From positions 39,392,001 to 39,456,000 of the forward strand of contig JARZZO010000016.1 of NCBI GenBank assembly GCA_030544215.1: 64,000 nucleotides of DNA, written 5' to 3'. The DNA comes from Zantedeschia hybrid cultivar (Eukaryota > Streptophyta > Magnoliopsida > Alismatales > Araceae). The notes under the pieces were generated by a model, which saw nothing but the letters and a program-made list of their open reading frames with translations, was not told the DNA's origin and searched no databases. Positions 8,094 to 19,498 of the stretch are shown one piece after another. A program made the position numbers and the translations under genes. The number at the start of each line of letters is the position of its first letter. Position 1 is the stretch's first letter.

Positions 8094-10512
8094 TCCAATA
8101 GCTCTCCTTCAACCGAGAGTAACTCTTCGGCCGAAGGCGGTTCTTCTTGCTCCTCGTCCAGGCCTCCCCAGTCTTCTCTATCATCTCCCTTTTCTTGAAC
8201 TCTTTTCTTTCCGTCATGACGGACGAGGCAGAATCGGTTCCGGCTGCTACTGAGCCTTCCCCTCCGGCCGTCGCCCGGCCGAGATGGTTTCGGATGTAGC
8301 TAGTGTCCTTGATATCGAAACCATCAAGGTCATAACTAACTACTACCAGATTTCGTCTTGGATGGTTCCTGTCCGGCCCGGGAGGCGTACCAGAGCTAAT
8401 ACTGTTCGGCCAGGGAGCTTCTCGATCTATGAGCATAGCTTTCGGGCGGGCTTCCGCCTTCCTCTTCATTCCTTTGTTATAAATCTTTTGAGCTTTTACG
8501 GACTGGCCCCGTCCCAACTCTTTCCGAATTCTTGGCGGACAGTCTATGCATTCCTTGTCTTGAACTCTTATCTTGACTTCAACCCTTCGGTAAACCTTTT
8601 CCGCTACCTGTTCAAGATTAAGCCTCAAGGGAAGTCTTCGTGGTATTGCTTCGTCCCCCGCTTCGGCCGGGGGATCTTCTTTGGGAAGCCCTTGTCCATT
8701 CATCATTGGAAGGAGGGCTTCCTTTTCATCTCTCTCCCGGAGCAGGAGAAGAGTGTGTGGCCCTTCCCCACCGAATGGGCACCTTTGGTCGAGGGCCTTT
8801 CCGACCCACCCAATCTCTACCCCGAGCAGCTCGCCGACGCGCACCTCTTCAAAGCCGAAGCTCCGTACAACATTGCGGAGCTTCTGTCGGACGAGGACAG
8901 GCTTATTGATACGGGAGCCTGGCCGGACCCGTCATTCTCTCCCCCCCGGGTCTTCCCCTACCTTCCTCTTGAAGAGGCCCCGGGGGAAGCCGAGGCGAGA
9001 GCTGCCGCGCCCGGGGTTCCGGCCGAAGCCTGTCCGGCTGAAGAGGGCGCCGAAGCTGCGGCCGGGGGTAAGTCGGCTTTGAGTCAAAAAGTTGCAGTTT
9101 GAACTGTTTCTAACTCTTTTTTCTACTTGCAGAGATGTCTGGTCTCCGGTGTTTGATCAGCCGGATCTCCAAGCAATCCGGTCAGTCTCGACCGTATCAA
9201 CCGCGGCCCGGGGAAGGGAGAACAGCTGGAGGGGTTCCGGCCCCCGGCGCTCAGACTACAAGGCAGACCGCGGCTTCCACCGAAGGCCGCGCGGTCGCTG
9301 TTGCTCTCGAGAGGGAGTGGCAAAAGGGAAAGGCTGTCGCCGGAGGGAGAGGTCAGCCTGAGAAGCGGAGTCGGCCGAATGATCACTGCGAGAGGGATTC
9401 TGCCACGGCCACCAAGAGGCCGGTATCGGGACGGGATGTGCCGCTCTCGTCGCCTCCCCTACCGCAGAGGGGTGATTCTCCATTGGCCACCGGAGCTGGC
9501 ACGGAGACGCTCTCCTATCCCTTCGGGGCGGCCGAGACTCACATGTCCCGGGAGTACGGGCACGAGCCCTGGCGCCCGGACACGGGGCTCTTCACAGACG
9601 AGAGTCTGGACGACTCCCGGACGTGTATGCGCCTGACACTCCCTTTGGCCGGGGACGAGATCAAGGAGCTTTCCTCGGAAGGCTTATCCTTGCTTGCAGT
9701 GCATCCGGCATGCCGTCCAGGTAAGAACCCCTTTGTCTTTGTCCTGCTCGTTGTTTCCCTTAGCTGCTTCGGCTTATACTTATGTTTCTTCTTTTCGGCT
9801 ACAGGCCGCGGTCATGTGCAGGGACCTTGCTCGCCGCCAGGCCATCATCCAGCAGAAGCTTCAGGATATCGACCAAGCTTCGGATCAGCTTGCATCGGGT
9901 AAAGTAGCCTCGGTGCGGCGCGATCTTGAAGCCAGCATCGATATCCTCATTGGGGCGAACGCTCGGCTGCGGTCTGAGCGGGATGAGCAAAAAGAGGTGA
10001 TCCACACCACCTCAGAGGCTAAGAAGAAGGCCGAGAAGGAGCTGGAGCGGGCCCGGGCCAAGATCGCGTTCCTGAAGGCCGAGATCTTGGACAAGGCCGA
10101 GGAGCGGTATGAAGAGCGCCGCCACCACGCCGAAGAGGTTTCGGCTCTGAAGGCTTACTTGGAAGCCAAGACCAAGGAAGCCGATGACGTTGCTCGCACG
10201 GCTGTGGCGAGCTATAAGGAAGGCCCGGAGTATGCCGAGGAGATGCTAGAGGCCGGAGCCAAGGCGGCCTCGACTATGTTCGATTTGGGGATGGCCATTG
10301 TCCAAAAGGCATGTCCGGACACAGATCTGACAGGCTTCGGCTACCCTACCGACGAAGAAGGCGAAGAGATTTTGGCCAGGTGGCGAGAGCTCAAGGCCGA
10401 AAGAACTACGGCTTCTTAGGAACGCGCCGCAGCTGAACCGGTCCATGCTTCTCCTCCGGCGTCTCCCAGCCAGGCTCCTGTTGATGTGGACAGCGAGGAC
10501 GCCGAAAGCTAG
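8094..10512 (+). pseudogene. Antisense accessory gene of Tat element, copy D (PF04195-like plus coiled coil)
   Basis: Same three-exon plan as copy A. Exon 1 ends at 9067, intron 1 is 9068-9132, exon 2 is 9133-9720, intron 2 is 9721-9804 and exon 3 is 9805-10512. The open part of exon 1 (8284-9067) holds the PF04195-like domain: SIYEHSFRAGFRLPLHSF, FPNSWRTVYAFLVLNSYLDF and FVPRFGRGIFFGKP. Exon 3 is the coiled coil starting QAAVMCRDLARR. The start codon equivalent to 396 in copy A has been lost (near 8094). The exon 2 length differs from copy A by a non-multiple of three, so exons 2 and 3 are out of frame. TAG at 10417 truncates the tail that in copy A continues to VDSDDAES. The TATA box at 7820 would drive it. 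Role unknown. Confidence 0.8.
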
Positions 10513-10747
10513 TCCGGGGGCTTGTCCTGGTCTTTATTTTTTTGCTTTTCAAGATGCCGAGGCCAGGCATACAGCCCGTTTTTGTACTTGGCTTATATAT
10601 ATATATATAGAAGGCATTTTGCTTATGCTTGCTTTATGGTATGCCTGAGTAGATAGCCGAATTCGATTCTGCATGTGGCCGAAGCCATGCCGCTCCCGAT
10701 ACGGTTTGCATGGACTTGGAGAATAATGCCGCTCTCGATACGGTTTG
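10513..10747. repeat. Downstream region with minisatellite remnant of Tat-D
   Basis: After the accessory gene come an AT run (TATATATATATATA near 10595) and two units, read on the reverse strand as ACCGTATCGGGAGCGGCAT. These match the larger minisatellite in Tat-B (18671-19170). The gag-pol side of the element is lost after this point. Confidence 0.65.
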
Positions 10748-11436
10748 TGATAAAGTGCTAAATTGATCATTTAAAGTCAATCAAATGCATCATACTCACG
10801 TTTTTATCTGTAAAATAGCATGAAATGATAGATAATTGCGTACCAAGTCCAACGGTACCAATTTCGTCAAATTCTGACTTAAAAACATCATCATTTCATG
10901 TGATTAATGGAGTATAGCGCATTTGCGGTTTTTCGACAAAACCGAGACGCAATAAATAAATATAATGATATTTTTATGATAATGTGCTAATTTATATTTA
11001 TTTTATGTGAACAGGACATGCCGATAATGCAGTGTAGCTGGTGGAGTTTCTGGAAATTTGGGGGAGATCTAGTGTTCGAATTTCGATAAATTCGACGTCA
11101 TTTTGTCCAAAAGATTAAAGCAGGGGTAAAAACGTCATATGAGGTCCTAATATTACCCAAATTCTTGCCCGAAGAATCCAAGAAAGATCAGCCACTTTCC
11201 CTTCCCCCACTTTCTTTTTTTTTTAAAAAGTTTCAATCCCGAATTAAAAAAAATCTCTCTGTTTCCTTTTCTCTGTCCCTCCGCATACCCTCCTCCCTCC
11301 TTCCCACGTCTCTCTTCCTCTCTATTTATTTTCCTCCTTCCTCTCAAGTTTCCCAACTCTCTAACCCGATTCTCTCTCTCTCTCTTAGCTTCCTAACCTC
11401 CAATTCCGAGTCCTCCTCTGGAGCCTACTCTTTTCG
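10748..11436. other. About 690 bp of unrelated sequence inside Tat-D
   Basis: AT-rich sequence with no similarity to the other Tat copies. It has a pyrimidine-rich, TCTC-repeat end (about 11195-11400) that resembles a plant promoter or 5' leader, or a piece of another LTR. It joins minisatellite on the left and the middle of a Tat LTR on the right. No coding region was recognised and its origin is unknown. Confidence 0.6.
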
Positions 11437-11836
11437 AGCCGATATAGGACTATGTTTTTAGTTTACTGGTAAACCGCCATAGCGCCTAACCGTCCCACCG
11501 GAGTGGGCCGGGTACGGCTACTGGGCCGAAGGTTGGGGGCCAATGTTGGGCCGAATGCCGCTAGTAGGCTGAAGCCAATTGGGCCGAAGGCCGCTAGCTG
11601 GGCGGAGGCCTATTGGGCTGAGGGCCGCTTGCCGGACCGTTGCTACCAGGCCGCTTATCGGGCCGAGTGCGGTTGGGCCGCTAATGGGTTGAGGGCCACC
11701 GGGCTGCTGATGGGCCGAGGGCTGCTGGGCCGAGGGCCGCCAATGGGCCTCTATTGTTGAGTTGCTGATAAGCTGTTGCTGTTGTTGGGCTGTTAATGAG
11801 TTGCTAATGGGTTGAATCGGATTCTGCCCCATCATG
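11437..11836 (-). repeat. Truncated 5' LTR of Tat-D (U3 part only)
   Basis: 400 bp matching 6744-7158 of the left LTR, ending CCCCATCA. It lacks the TATA side and everything downstream. One 15-bp unit containing TGGGCCGAATGCCGC is present once here and twice in the left LTR. Confidence 0.8.
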
Positions 11837-13149
11837 TAGGATAATTTAGCTCATGATCTTTTAGTTGACGGGATGCATAAGCAATTACCCTACCATGCTG
11901 CATGAGCACACAACCAATACCTTGTCTTGAGGCATCAGTATAGATGACAAAGCCTTAGGTTCCACTAGGCAGGGAAAGGACTGGAGCTGTAGTTAATCTT
12001 TTCTTTAGCTCCTGGAAACTCTTTTCACAATCTTCTGTCCACAAAAATCTCAGCCCTTTTCGGGTTATAAGAGGAGCAGCTAGAGTAGCAAACCCTTCTA
12101 CGAAGCGTCGATAGTATCCGGCTAGACCCAAAAAACTCCGAACTTCAGTTCGAGTCTTAGGTGCTTCCCAATTAAGTATAGCTTGAATCTTGGCCAGATC
12201 AACAGCTACACCTTCTTTAGAAATAATATAGCCAAGGAATTGAGTTTGTTGTAACCAGAACTCATACTTGCTGAATTTGGCATATAGTTTGTGAGTTCTA
12301 AGAGTTTCTAGAATAATCTTTAGGTGTTCCTTATGTGCTTCCTTAGTAGGAGAATATATCTGGACATCATCTATAAATACTACTACAAAATGATCCAAGT
12401 ACGGTTTGAATACCCGGTTCTTTAAATCCATAAAAGATGCAGGGGCATTGGTTAAACCAAAAGGCATGACTAGAAATTCATAGTGCCCATACCTGGTTCG
12501 AAATGCTGTTTAGGGAATGTCTTCTTCTTTAGTCCTCAACTGATGATATCCTGATTGAAGATCTATCTTTGAAAATACAGTGGCTCCTTGTAATTGATCA
12601 AATAGATCATCAATTCGCGACAGTGGATATCGATTCTTGATAGTAACTTGATTCAGCTTTCGATAATCCACACAAAGCCGCAGAGATCCATCCTTCTTCC
12701 GAACAAATAAAACAGGAGCACCCCATGGAGACACACTAGGGCGAATAAATCCCTTGTCTAATAGTTCTTGAAGTTGCTTCTTTAATTCTGCCAACTCAGC
12801 TGGTGCCATACGATAGGGAACCTTAGAAATGGGAACTGTGCCTGGGAGAAGCTCAATTGAGAATTCAATCTCCCTTACCGGCGGCAGGCCTGGCAATTCC
12901 TCTGGAAAGACATCTGGATATTCTCTAACTATCACAATATTAGAGATAGAGAGGGCTTTCTTTTCTTTTCGGATAGAAACTACACTGACTAGGTAAGCAA
13001 CATAGCCCTTGTCAATGCAATGTCATGCCTTAAGTGCTGAGATGATTTGTTTTCCAAGTTTGAGGAGTTTAAGAGAGAAGTCCTCTTTCCCTGGGATTCT
13101 AAAAAGAATCTTTTTCCTTCGGCAATCTAGCATAGCATGATGTTGTTCT
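11837..13149 (-). pseudogene. pol: RT/RNase H segment of the older chromovirus-like gypsy element
   Basis: Reverse-strand reverse transcriptase, interrupted by stops but readable. The stretch 12935-12510 has DVFPEELPGLPPVREIEFSI, RMAPAELAELKKQLQELLDK and SPWGAPVLFVRKKDGSLRLC. The stretch 12467-11955 has MPFGLTNAPASF, the catalytic FIDD box and RSFLGLAGYYRRF. The two lie in one frame, separated by a TAA near 12497-12499 that falls where relatives have Lys. RNase H begins at about 11950 and breaks at the Tat-D target site. The protease that should precede this segment is found at 32069-32381, on the other side of the copia insertion. The FIDD box and the overall order fit a chromovirus (Tekay/Del-like) element, a judgement from memory. 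Confidence 0.88.
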
Positions 13150-13310
13150 TGTTAGTTTAGGTGGCCTACAAGCCAATCTGACTATGTAAATCTTGTTTAT
13201 TTTATTAATATAATGGCATAATATTCATATGTGTAAATCGCATTAATTATCGTTTCATAACGAAGTCCGTGAATATGTGCTATAGTAATCAGATTATGAT
13301 GAGATCATAC
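13150..13310 (+). repeat. Copia 5' LTR, first part
   Basis: 161 bp matching 30537-30700 of the 3' LTR, up to the Tat-B insertion point. The last five bases, CATAC, are the target duplication of Tat-B. Confidence 0.9.
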
Positions 13311-14222
13311 TGATGAGGCAGAATCCGATTCGGCCCATTAAAACAAGCCCAAACCCCGTTCGGCCCAGCAACAGCAGTGCGAGGCCCTCAGGGAGCCTTC
13401 GGCCCATCAACGGCCCAACAGCCCTCGGCCCATAAGCGGCACCGTCGCTCCCGGCCCAACAGGCTTCAACCCGTCAGCGGCCCATCAGCCTACGGCCCGG
13501 GGACAGCACGGCAGCCCAAGGCCCAGCAGGCTTCGGCCCATCAGCGGCCCAACCCCCTTCGGCCCGATAGCCGAGTCCGGCCCACTCCGGTGACGGACCA
13601 GGCACTATGGCGGTTTACCAGTAAGCCCGCGTTTAGTCCTATATCGGCTGCCACCGTTAACCATCCTCTATCCTCTGCTATAAATACACCGCTATTTATT
13701 GCCAAAGGTATGCTCTCTTAAGCCTCCGAGACCCTAAAGGACTACAGTCCAAATAGCTTCTAAGCTACTCTTTGCCTTCTGAATCGAATCATCTTCAGAA
13801 GCTAACTTGACCGTCGGAGGGGGTTCCTTAGGGCCAGAGCCCGGGACTCCTGCTGACCGGTTTCTTCTTCTTTCCCTCCTACAGGGGCTCGGTTCGAATC
13901 ATCGCCGACCTCCCCGAGTCGGTCTCGGCCGCCGACCTCGGACTCCTCCCTCTGGTCTCGACGCCGTGCGCCGGCTGCCCCTCGACCGAAGGAGACTCGG
14001 TTTCGCGCCATCCCTTCGTCAGCCGAAGGAGCTTCGGCCTCGACATCTCGAAGGCAAGCCAGCTGCCGACCGAGCGGCTCTCGGCCTCGGACCTCCGGCT
14101 TCGCCTCTGCATCCTTCGCCTTCCGGATCCCCGTCGGGCCTCTAAAGCACCGATCCGACCCAGCTCCGGATCCATTTCTTCGGATTCCAGCTTCGGAATC
14201 CGGTCGTGATAGCTTCGGCTAC
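13311..14222 (+). repeat. 5' LTR of Tat-B (last four bases missing)
   Basis: Matches 22855-23766 without indels. TATA box TATAAATA at 13679-13686. The U3 part is rich in GGCCCA motifs (complement of TGGGCC). The final bases ATCA are replaced by gag sequence at the deletion junction. Confidence 0.9.
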
Positions 14223-16643
14223 CTGCTCCTTGGTTCCATCGGGAAACGCCATCCCCGTACCTTCCAGGACCTCGTGGCCCGGGCCCATAAATACATCAAC
14301 CGGGAGGCCCTGATGCTGTCCAGGGGTAAGGGCGCAGCTGAAGCCACCTCGGCACCTGCTCCCCAGGTGGTCCGACCTCGGCCAGAAGACCAAGAGCCCT
14401 CCCGAAAGCGAAATCGCCGGGAGGACTGGGACAGGGAGAGGCGACGGGACCCGCCACAGCGGTATATACCCCTGCCTGCTCCCCCTTCCCGAATGCTCAT
14501 GGAGGTGTAGGGCATGATCCGGCGGCCAGATCGCTTCAAGTCGGATCCTCGCCGAAGGGATCCCGGCAGATACTGTGAGTATCACCGGGAGATCGGCCAC
14601 ACGACGGATGAGTGCCGACAGCTCCGAGAGGAAATCAACCGCCTCATCCGGGAGGGAAGATTGCAGCAGTACCGACGGGAGCAGCCCCCGCCGCAGCGGA
14701 ACCGGGACGCCCCTGCGACATCCAGGCAACAACCCCCGGCGATAGAAGCCGCTCCTCCGCCGAAGGTCACCTCGACCCAGGTAGAACCATCCCATCAAAG
14801 GCCCAGTTCCGGGTCCATCATGATGATCTCCGGAGGGCCAGGGGAAGGGTCAAGGCCACGGCAGCGCAGCTCTGCCACTATAGCAACAATTGACGTCGAG
14901 CCGAAGCGACCTCGCCAAGAAAATATTACCTTCGGCTCCGAGGACCTGACCGATATTCAGGTCCCTCACGATGACGCCCTCGTCATCAATGCTGTAATAA
15001 ATAGCTATGATGTACATAGAATTTTTGTTGAAAATGGAAGCGCCCCAAACATCTTGTTTTATGATTGTTTTGAAAAAATGGGATTGTGTGAGGTTAATAT
15101 GAAGCCTCACTGGGGCCCCCTCTTCGGTTTTAACGGTTCGCCCTGCCGAGTAGAGGGTATTGTTCGGCTCCCTGTAACCTTAGGCTCCGCCCCCCGGCAA
15201 TTAACCGTTGACACGGATTTTGCCGTTGTAAAGGTCGATTCAGCTTACAATGCCATTTTCGGCCGAAGGCTAATCGGCGGAGTCGGAGCCGTGCCTTCGT
15301 CTTTCCATCAAAAGCTGAAGTTTCATACCAGCCATGGAATAGGCGAAGCCAGAGGGAATCAAGAAGCAGCCCGGCAATACTACATGATTTCGGTCAAAGG
15401 GAAGGCTGCCGCCGAAACCCTGGCGATCGAGTCATCAGCCGAGGCATCTCCGGGAGAAGCGCTCCTCGCCGTTTCGGTTCCGGGAGGCGAGGGACAAATC
15501 CTGATGATAGGCTCCGGCCTAGAAAAGACCGAAGCAGAAAAGCTTACCGAATTCTTGAAGAAGAATCTCGACGTCTTCGCCTGGTCTCCGGCGGACATGC
15601 CCGGGGTTGACCCGGAGGTAGCAGAGCACCGACTCCATACTGATCCTGACCAACCCCCGGTAAAGCAGAAGCGGCGCACCTTCAATCAGGAAAGGAGAGC
15701 CGCCATCCAAGCCGAAGTACAGAAGGAGCTGGACGCCGGACACCTCCGAGAGGTGCATCATCCGGAATGGATCGCCAATGTGGTAATGGTGCCAAAAAAG
15801 GATGGCAAATGGCGGATGTGCGTGGACTTCACTAACCTCAACAAGGCCTGTCTAATGGATAGCTTCCCGCTACCCCGGATAGACCAGGTGGTGGACGCAA
15901 CCTCCGGCCACGAGCTCTTAAGCTTCCTCGACACCTATTCAGGCTACCACCAAATCCGGATGCATCCTGATGACGAGAACAAAACCAGCTTCACAACCGA
16001 TCTGGGCTTATATTGTTATACCCGGATGCCCTTCGGTCTGAAGAATGCCGGCGCGACATTTCAGCGCCTCGTCAATAAAGTCTTTGCCCCGCAACTTGGC
16101 CGCAACATGGAGGTCTACATCGACGACATGTTGGTAAAGAGCCGCGTCGCCAAAGATCACTTGGCCGACCTGGCCGAAACCTTCTCCGCCCTTCGACGGT
16201 ACAAGATGAAGCTGAACCCGGCCAAGTGCGCCTTCGGGGTAGCCTCCGGGAAGTTCCTCGGCTACATGGTCACCCACCGAGGGGTAGAAGCAAATCCCGA
16301 GAAGGTTTCGGCCATCATACAAATGCGCCCCCCGGCAAACCTCCGAGAGGTACAGAAGCTGAACGGGAGGATTGCTGCCCTAAGCCGCTTCATGTCGAGG
16401 GCGGCGGATTATTGTTTCCCCTTCTTCAAGCTACTGAAGAAGGCGAATAACTTCGAGTGGACGGAAGAATGCCAAACAGCCTTCGACCAGCTGAAGGCCT
16501 ACCTCTCCAAAATCCCCATTCTGTCCAAGCCGGTCCCCGGGGAACCTCTCAGCCTATACCTCGCAGTCTCCGAGATGGCTCTCAGCGCCGTCCTCGTCCG
16601 AGATCAAGAGGGCGTTCAGAAGCTGGTCTATTATACCAGCTGA
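14223..16643 (+). pseudogene. gag-pol: Tat-B gag end, protease and reverse transcriptase
   Basis: Starts mid-gag (the stretch around RTFQDLVARAHKYINREA aligns with Tat-A gag). A stop at 14508-14510 separates it from the long ORF 14514-16643 (709 aa). That ORF begins with a zinc knuckle of the form C-X2-H-X4-H-X4-C (CEYHREIGHTTDEC). The protease follows, but its active-site motif reads VENGSAPNILF, with Glu at residue 173 where the family has the catalytic Asp, so protease activity is doubtful. RT is well preserved: KKDGKWRMCVDFTNLNKAC, MPFGLKNAGATFQRLVNKVF, the catalytic YIDD at about residues 535-538, and a connection to RNase H. TGA at 16641-16643 interrupts the frame within a YYTS*ALQGAELRYL context. 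Confidence 0.88.
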
Positions 16644-18592
16644 GCCCTTCAAGGCGCGGAACTCCGGTATCTCGCCCTGGAGAAGTTGGCTCTGGCCCTC
16701 GTCTCGTCCGCGAGGAGGCTCCGGCCTTATTTCCTGGCTCACTTCGGGTGGCAATAAAAGCCCAGGCGTTGGCGGACTTCATTGTAGAACTCACCCCCAG
16801 CGCTTCCTCGGCACTTAAGCCGAAACCCGACGTGCACGAAGCCGAGGCCACTTCGGCTCCTGCGCCAACAGACGAATGGCAACTCTTCGTGGACGGCTCC
16901 GCGTGCTCCACGGGCAGCGGCGCAGGGTGGATCCTGGCCTCACCCGAAGGCATCATCACGGAGTACTTCTTGCGTTTATCCTTTCCGGCAACTAATAACG
17001 CCGCCGAGTACGAAGCTCTCATCTCTGGCCTCCGGGCTGCGAAGAAGCTCGGCGCCCGGAACCTGAAAGCCTTCAGCGATTCCCAACTGATCGCCAGCCA
17101 CATTTCCGGAGAGTACGAGGCTCGGGATGCAGTAATGGCATCTTATCTCCAGGTGACTCGCAAGATCCTCGCTCACTTCGATTCTTATGAAATCGTGAGG
17201 ATCCAGAGAGCCGAGAATGCCCGAGCCGATGCACTTTCCCGGCTGGCGTCCACTCAAGACGGGGGAGGAGGCCGAATGATCCTCGTAGAGGAACTCGCAG
17301 AACCAAGCCTCGGCGAGCCTGAAGCCATGCAAATTACTGAGGCAGAACCCGAGACATGGATGACTCCCCTCATCGCCTTCCTTCTCCGAGGAGAAGCCCC
17401 GCCAGATCCAAAGGAGGCGAAGCACATTCGGCAACGCTCGACCCATTTCCTCCTCCTGGACGGGATGCTATACAAGAAGTCCTTCGGCCGACCCCTGCTG
17501 CGGTGCCTCGGCCCGACTGAAGCTGACTACGCCACGAGAGAAGTACATGAAGGGGTATGCGGAGCGCATGCGGGAGGAAGGGCCCTGGCTCACAAGCTTC
17601 TAAGGCAAGGCTACTGGTGGCCGACACTCCGAGAGGACGCTTTGGCCCTCGTACGGCGTTGTGACCAGTGCCAGAGGTTTAGCTCCCTCATCCACCAGGC
17701 AGCCACCCTTCTGACCCCCTTATCCGACCCCTGGCCTTTCGCTCAATGGGGAATCGACCTCCTGGGGCCTTTTCCCGTCGCCACTGGCCAGAGAAAATTC
17801 CTCATCGTGGCGGTAGATTACTTTACAAAGTGGGTAGAAGCCGAACCCCTCGCGGCAATAACCGACAGCAATGCTTGGAACTTCGTATGGAAGTCCATCA
17901 TCTGCCGGTTCGGCATACCCCGGGCCATCATTTCCGACAATGGAAAGCAGTTCGACAGCCGACGATTCAGCGACAACTGCGCCAGCTTCGGCATACTCCA
18001 CAAATTCACTTCGGTGGCCCATCCTCGAGCAAACGGCCAGGTCGAAGTCACCAACCGGAGCCTGCTGCAGGGACTGAAAACCCGCCTCGGCGAAGCTAAA
18101 GGCCGATGGGTTGAGGAGCTGCCGAGTGTCCTGTGGGCTTATCGGACGACGAGCCGAACTCCTACCGGTGAAACTCCATTTCGCATGGCTTATGGGATAG
18201 AGGTCGTCATTCCCGTAGAAATCGGTCTTCCCTCTCCCAAAGTCATCGCTTACCATCCGGAGGCCAACGAAGAAGGCTTGAAAGATCATCTGGACCTCAT
18301 CGAAGAGACCCGAGATAAGGCTCGTATCCGGCTGGCAGCTTTTCAGCAGCGCATGGCCAAGTACCACAACACTCGAGTGAAGCCCCGAAGCTTTGAAGTA
18401 GGGAGCCTCGTGTTGAGGAATGCTCATGCTTCAAAACCAACCGAAGCCTCAGGAAAGCTTGCCCCTAACTGGGAAGGGCCCTATCGAGTAAAAGAGGTGA
18501 TCAGACGAGGGGCTTATCGGTTGGAGACCCTTTCGGGCCAACCTCTTCCTCGCACCTGGAATGTAGAGCACCTTCGGCGTTATTATATGTAA
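16644..18592 (+). pseudogene. pol: Tat-B RNase H and integrase
   Basis: The frame changes between 16643 and about 16750. The original frame continues after the stop to about 16745, where some 120 bp seem to be missing (inferred from the usual family layout), and reading then continues in the frame that ends at 18592. RNase H is clear (WQLFVDGSACSTGSGAGWIL, NNAAEYEALISGL, ENARADALSRLAS). Integrase follows with its zinc end (QGYWWPTLREDAL, RRCDQCQRF), the core Asp residues in WGIDLLGPFP and IISDNGKQFDS, and the Glu in NGQVEVTNRSLLQGL. The C-terminal PNWEGPYRVKEVIRRGAYRL is the usual Tat ending. The domains look individually intact, but the polyprotein could not be made from one frame. TAA at 18590-18592. 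Confidence 0.88.
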
Positions 18593-19170
18593 ATCACTTC
18601 TTCCTGGGCTTTCAGTCGGAAGGTATGAATAAAGATCTCATGTTCAGGAAACCTGTTGGTATTCTTTTCCAAGTCCGTGTAAACCGTACCGGGAGTGGCT
18701 TCGGCCATGCAAACCGTATCGGGAGCGGCATGGTATTCTAAGTCCGTATAAACCGTACCGGGAGTGGCTTCGGCCATGCAAACCGTATCGGGAGCGGCAT
18801 GGAATTCTTTCTAAAGTCCGCGAGTCCTTTGATCCGACGAATGGCTCTTGGCCATATAATCCGGATCAGGACGCGGCATGGTTCTAAAGTCCGCGAGTCC
18901 TTTGATCCGACGAATGGCTCTCGGCCATATAATCCGGATCAGGACGCGGCATGGTTCTAAAGTCCGCGAGTCCTTTGATCCGACGAATGGCTCTCGGCCA
19001 TATAATCCGGGTCAGGACGCGGCATGGTTCTTCTAAGCCCGCAAATAACCCGTACCGATCGGGAAGCGGCATGGTATTCTAAGTCCATGTAAACCGTACC
19101 GGGAGTGGCTTCGGCTATGTAAACCGTATCGGGAGCGGCAAGGTATCTCTAAGACCGTCTATGCAGCAGG
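18593..19170 (+). repeat. Minisatellite of Tat-B: 69-bp and 73-bp units
   Basis: Two families of tandem units. A 69-bp unit starts at 18671 and 18740 with a third, diverged copy near 19080; it holds AACCGTACCGGGAGTGGC and AACCGTATCGGGAGCGGC. A 73-bp unit begins at 18813, 18886 and 18959, three near-identical copies holding GAGTCCTTTGATCCGACGAA. It lies between the integrase stop and the antisense accessory gene. Confidence 0.9.
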
Positions 19171-19498
19171 AATGGCCTAGGCCACATGAAGCGCATCAGA
19201 AGCGGCAGGATATCCCCTTCGGATCATGCAAACCACGTTATTAAAGGCCCCGGCCATATAATATCTATAGCGATATTCTATCCGAATCTACATCGGGTCT
19301 CGGCCTTGCGAACTATAGCAAATGGACGACAGGATCTCGGATTTCTGAAAACCAGATTCGGTCAATTATGCACAAGACATCAAGGTAAAGCCAAAAACAT
19401 TCCCTGTATTCACAAGAAAGGGGAAGTACAAAATCGGCCATCCACTCGGCCGCAGGATTACAAAAGGAGAAAAATAAAAACTGGGGCAGACCCCCGTC
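19171..19498. other. Non-coding spacer between minisatellite and accessory gene
   Basis: Degenerate continuation of the minisatellite style, then sequence just downstream of the accessory gene on the reverse strand, presumably its 3' untranslated region. No gene was seen. Confidence 0.5.

Larger units (their letters stand above)
6251..11836 (-). mobile_element. Tat-D: rearranged Tat-lineage Ty3/gypsy element
   Basis: Reverse-strand element inserted in RNase H of the older gypsy element. Its flanks are GGTAG (6246-6250) and TGTAG (11837-11841), a 5-bp target duplication with one mismatch; across it the host frame reads on. It consists of a complete 3' LTR (6251-7158), the antisense accessory gene with promoter (7481-10512), a short minisatellite remnant (10640-10747), about 690 bp of unrelated sequence (10748-11436) and a truncated 5' LTR (11437-11836). 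All of gag and pol and the primer-binding site are missing. Because the outer ends carry a target duplication, the rearrangement either happened after insertion or was already present in the copy that inserted. Confidence 0.85.

Noticed and set aside
18671..19031. Regular direct repeats that might suggest a CRISPR array
   Set aside because: Units are 69-73 bp, adjacent, without unique spacers, and lie inside a plant retrotransposon.
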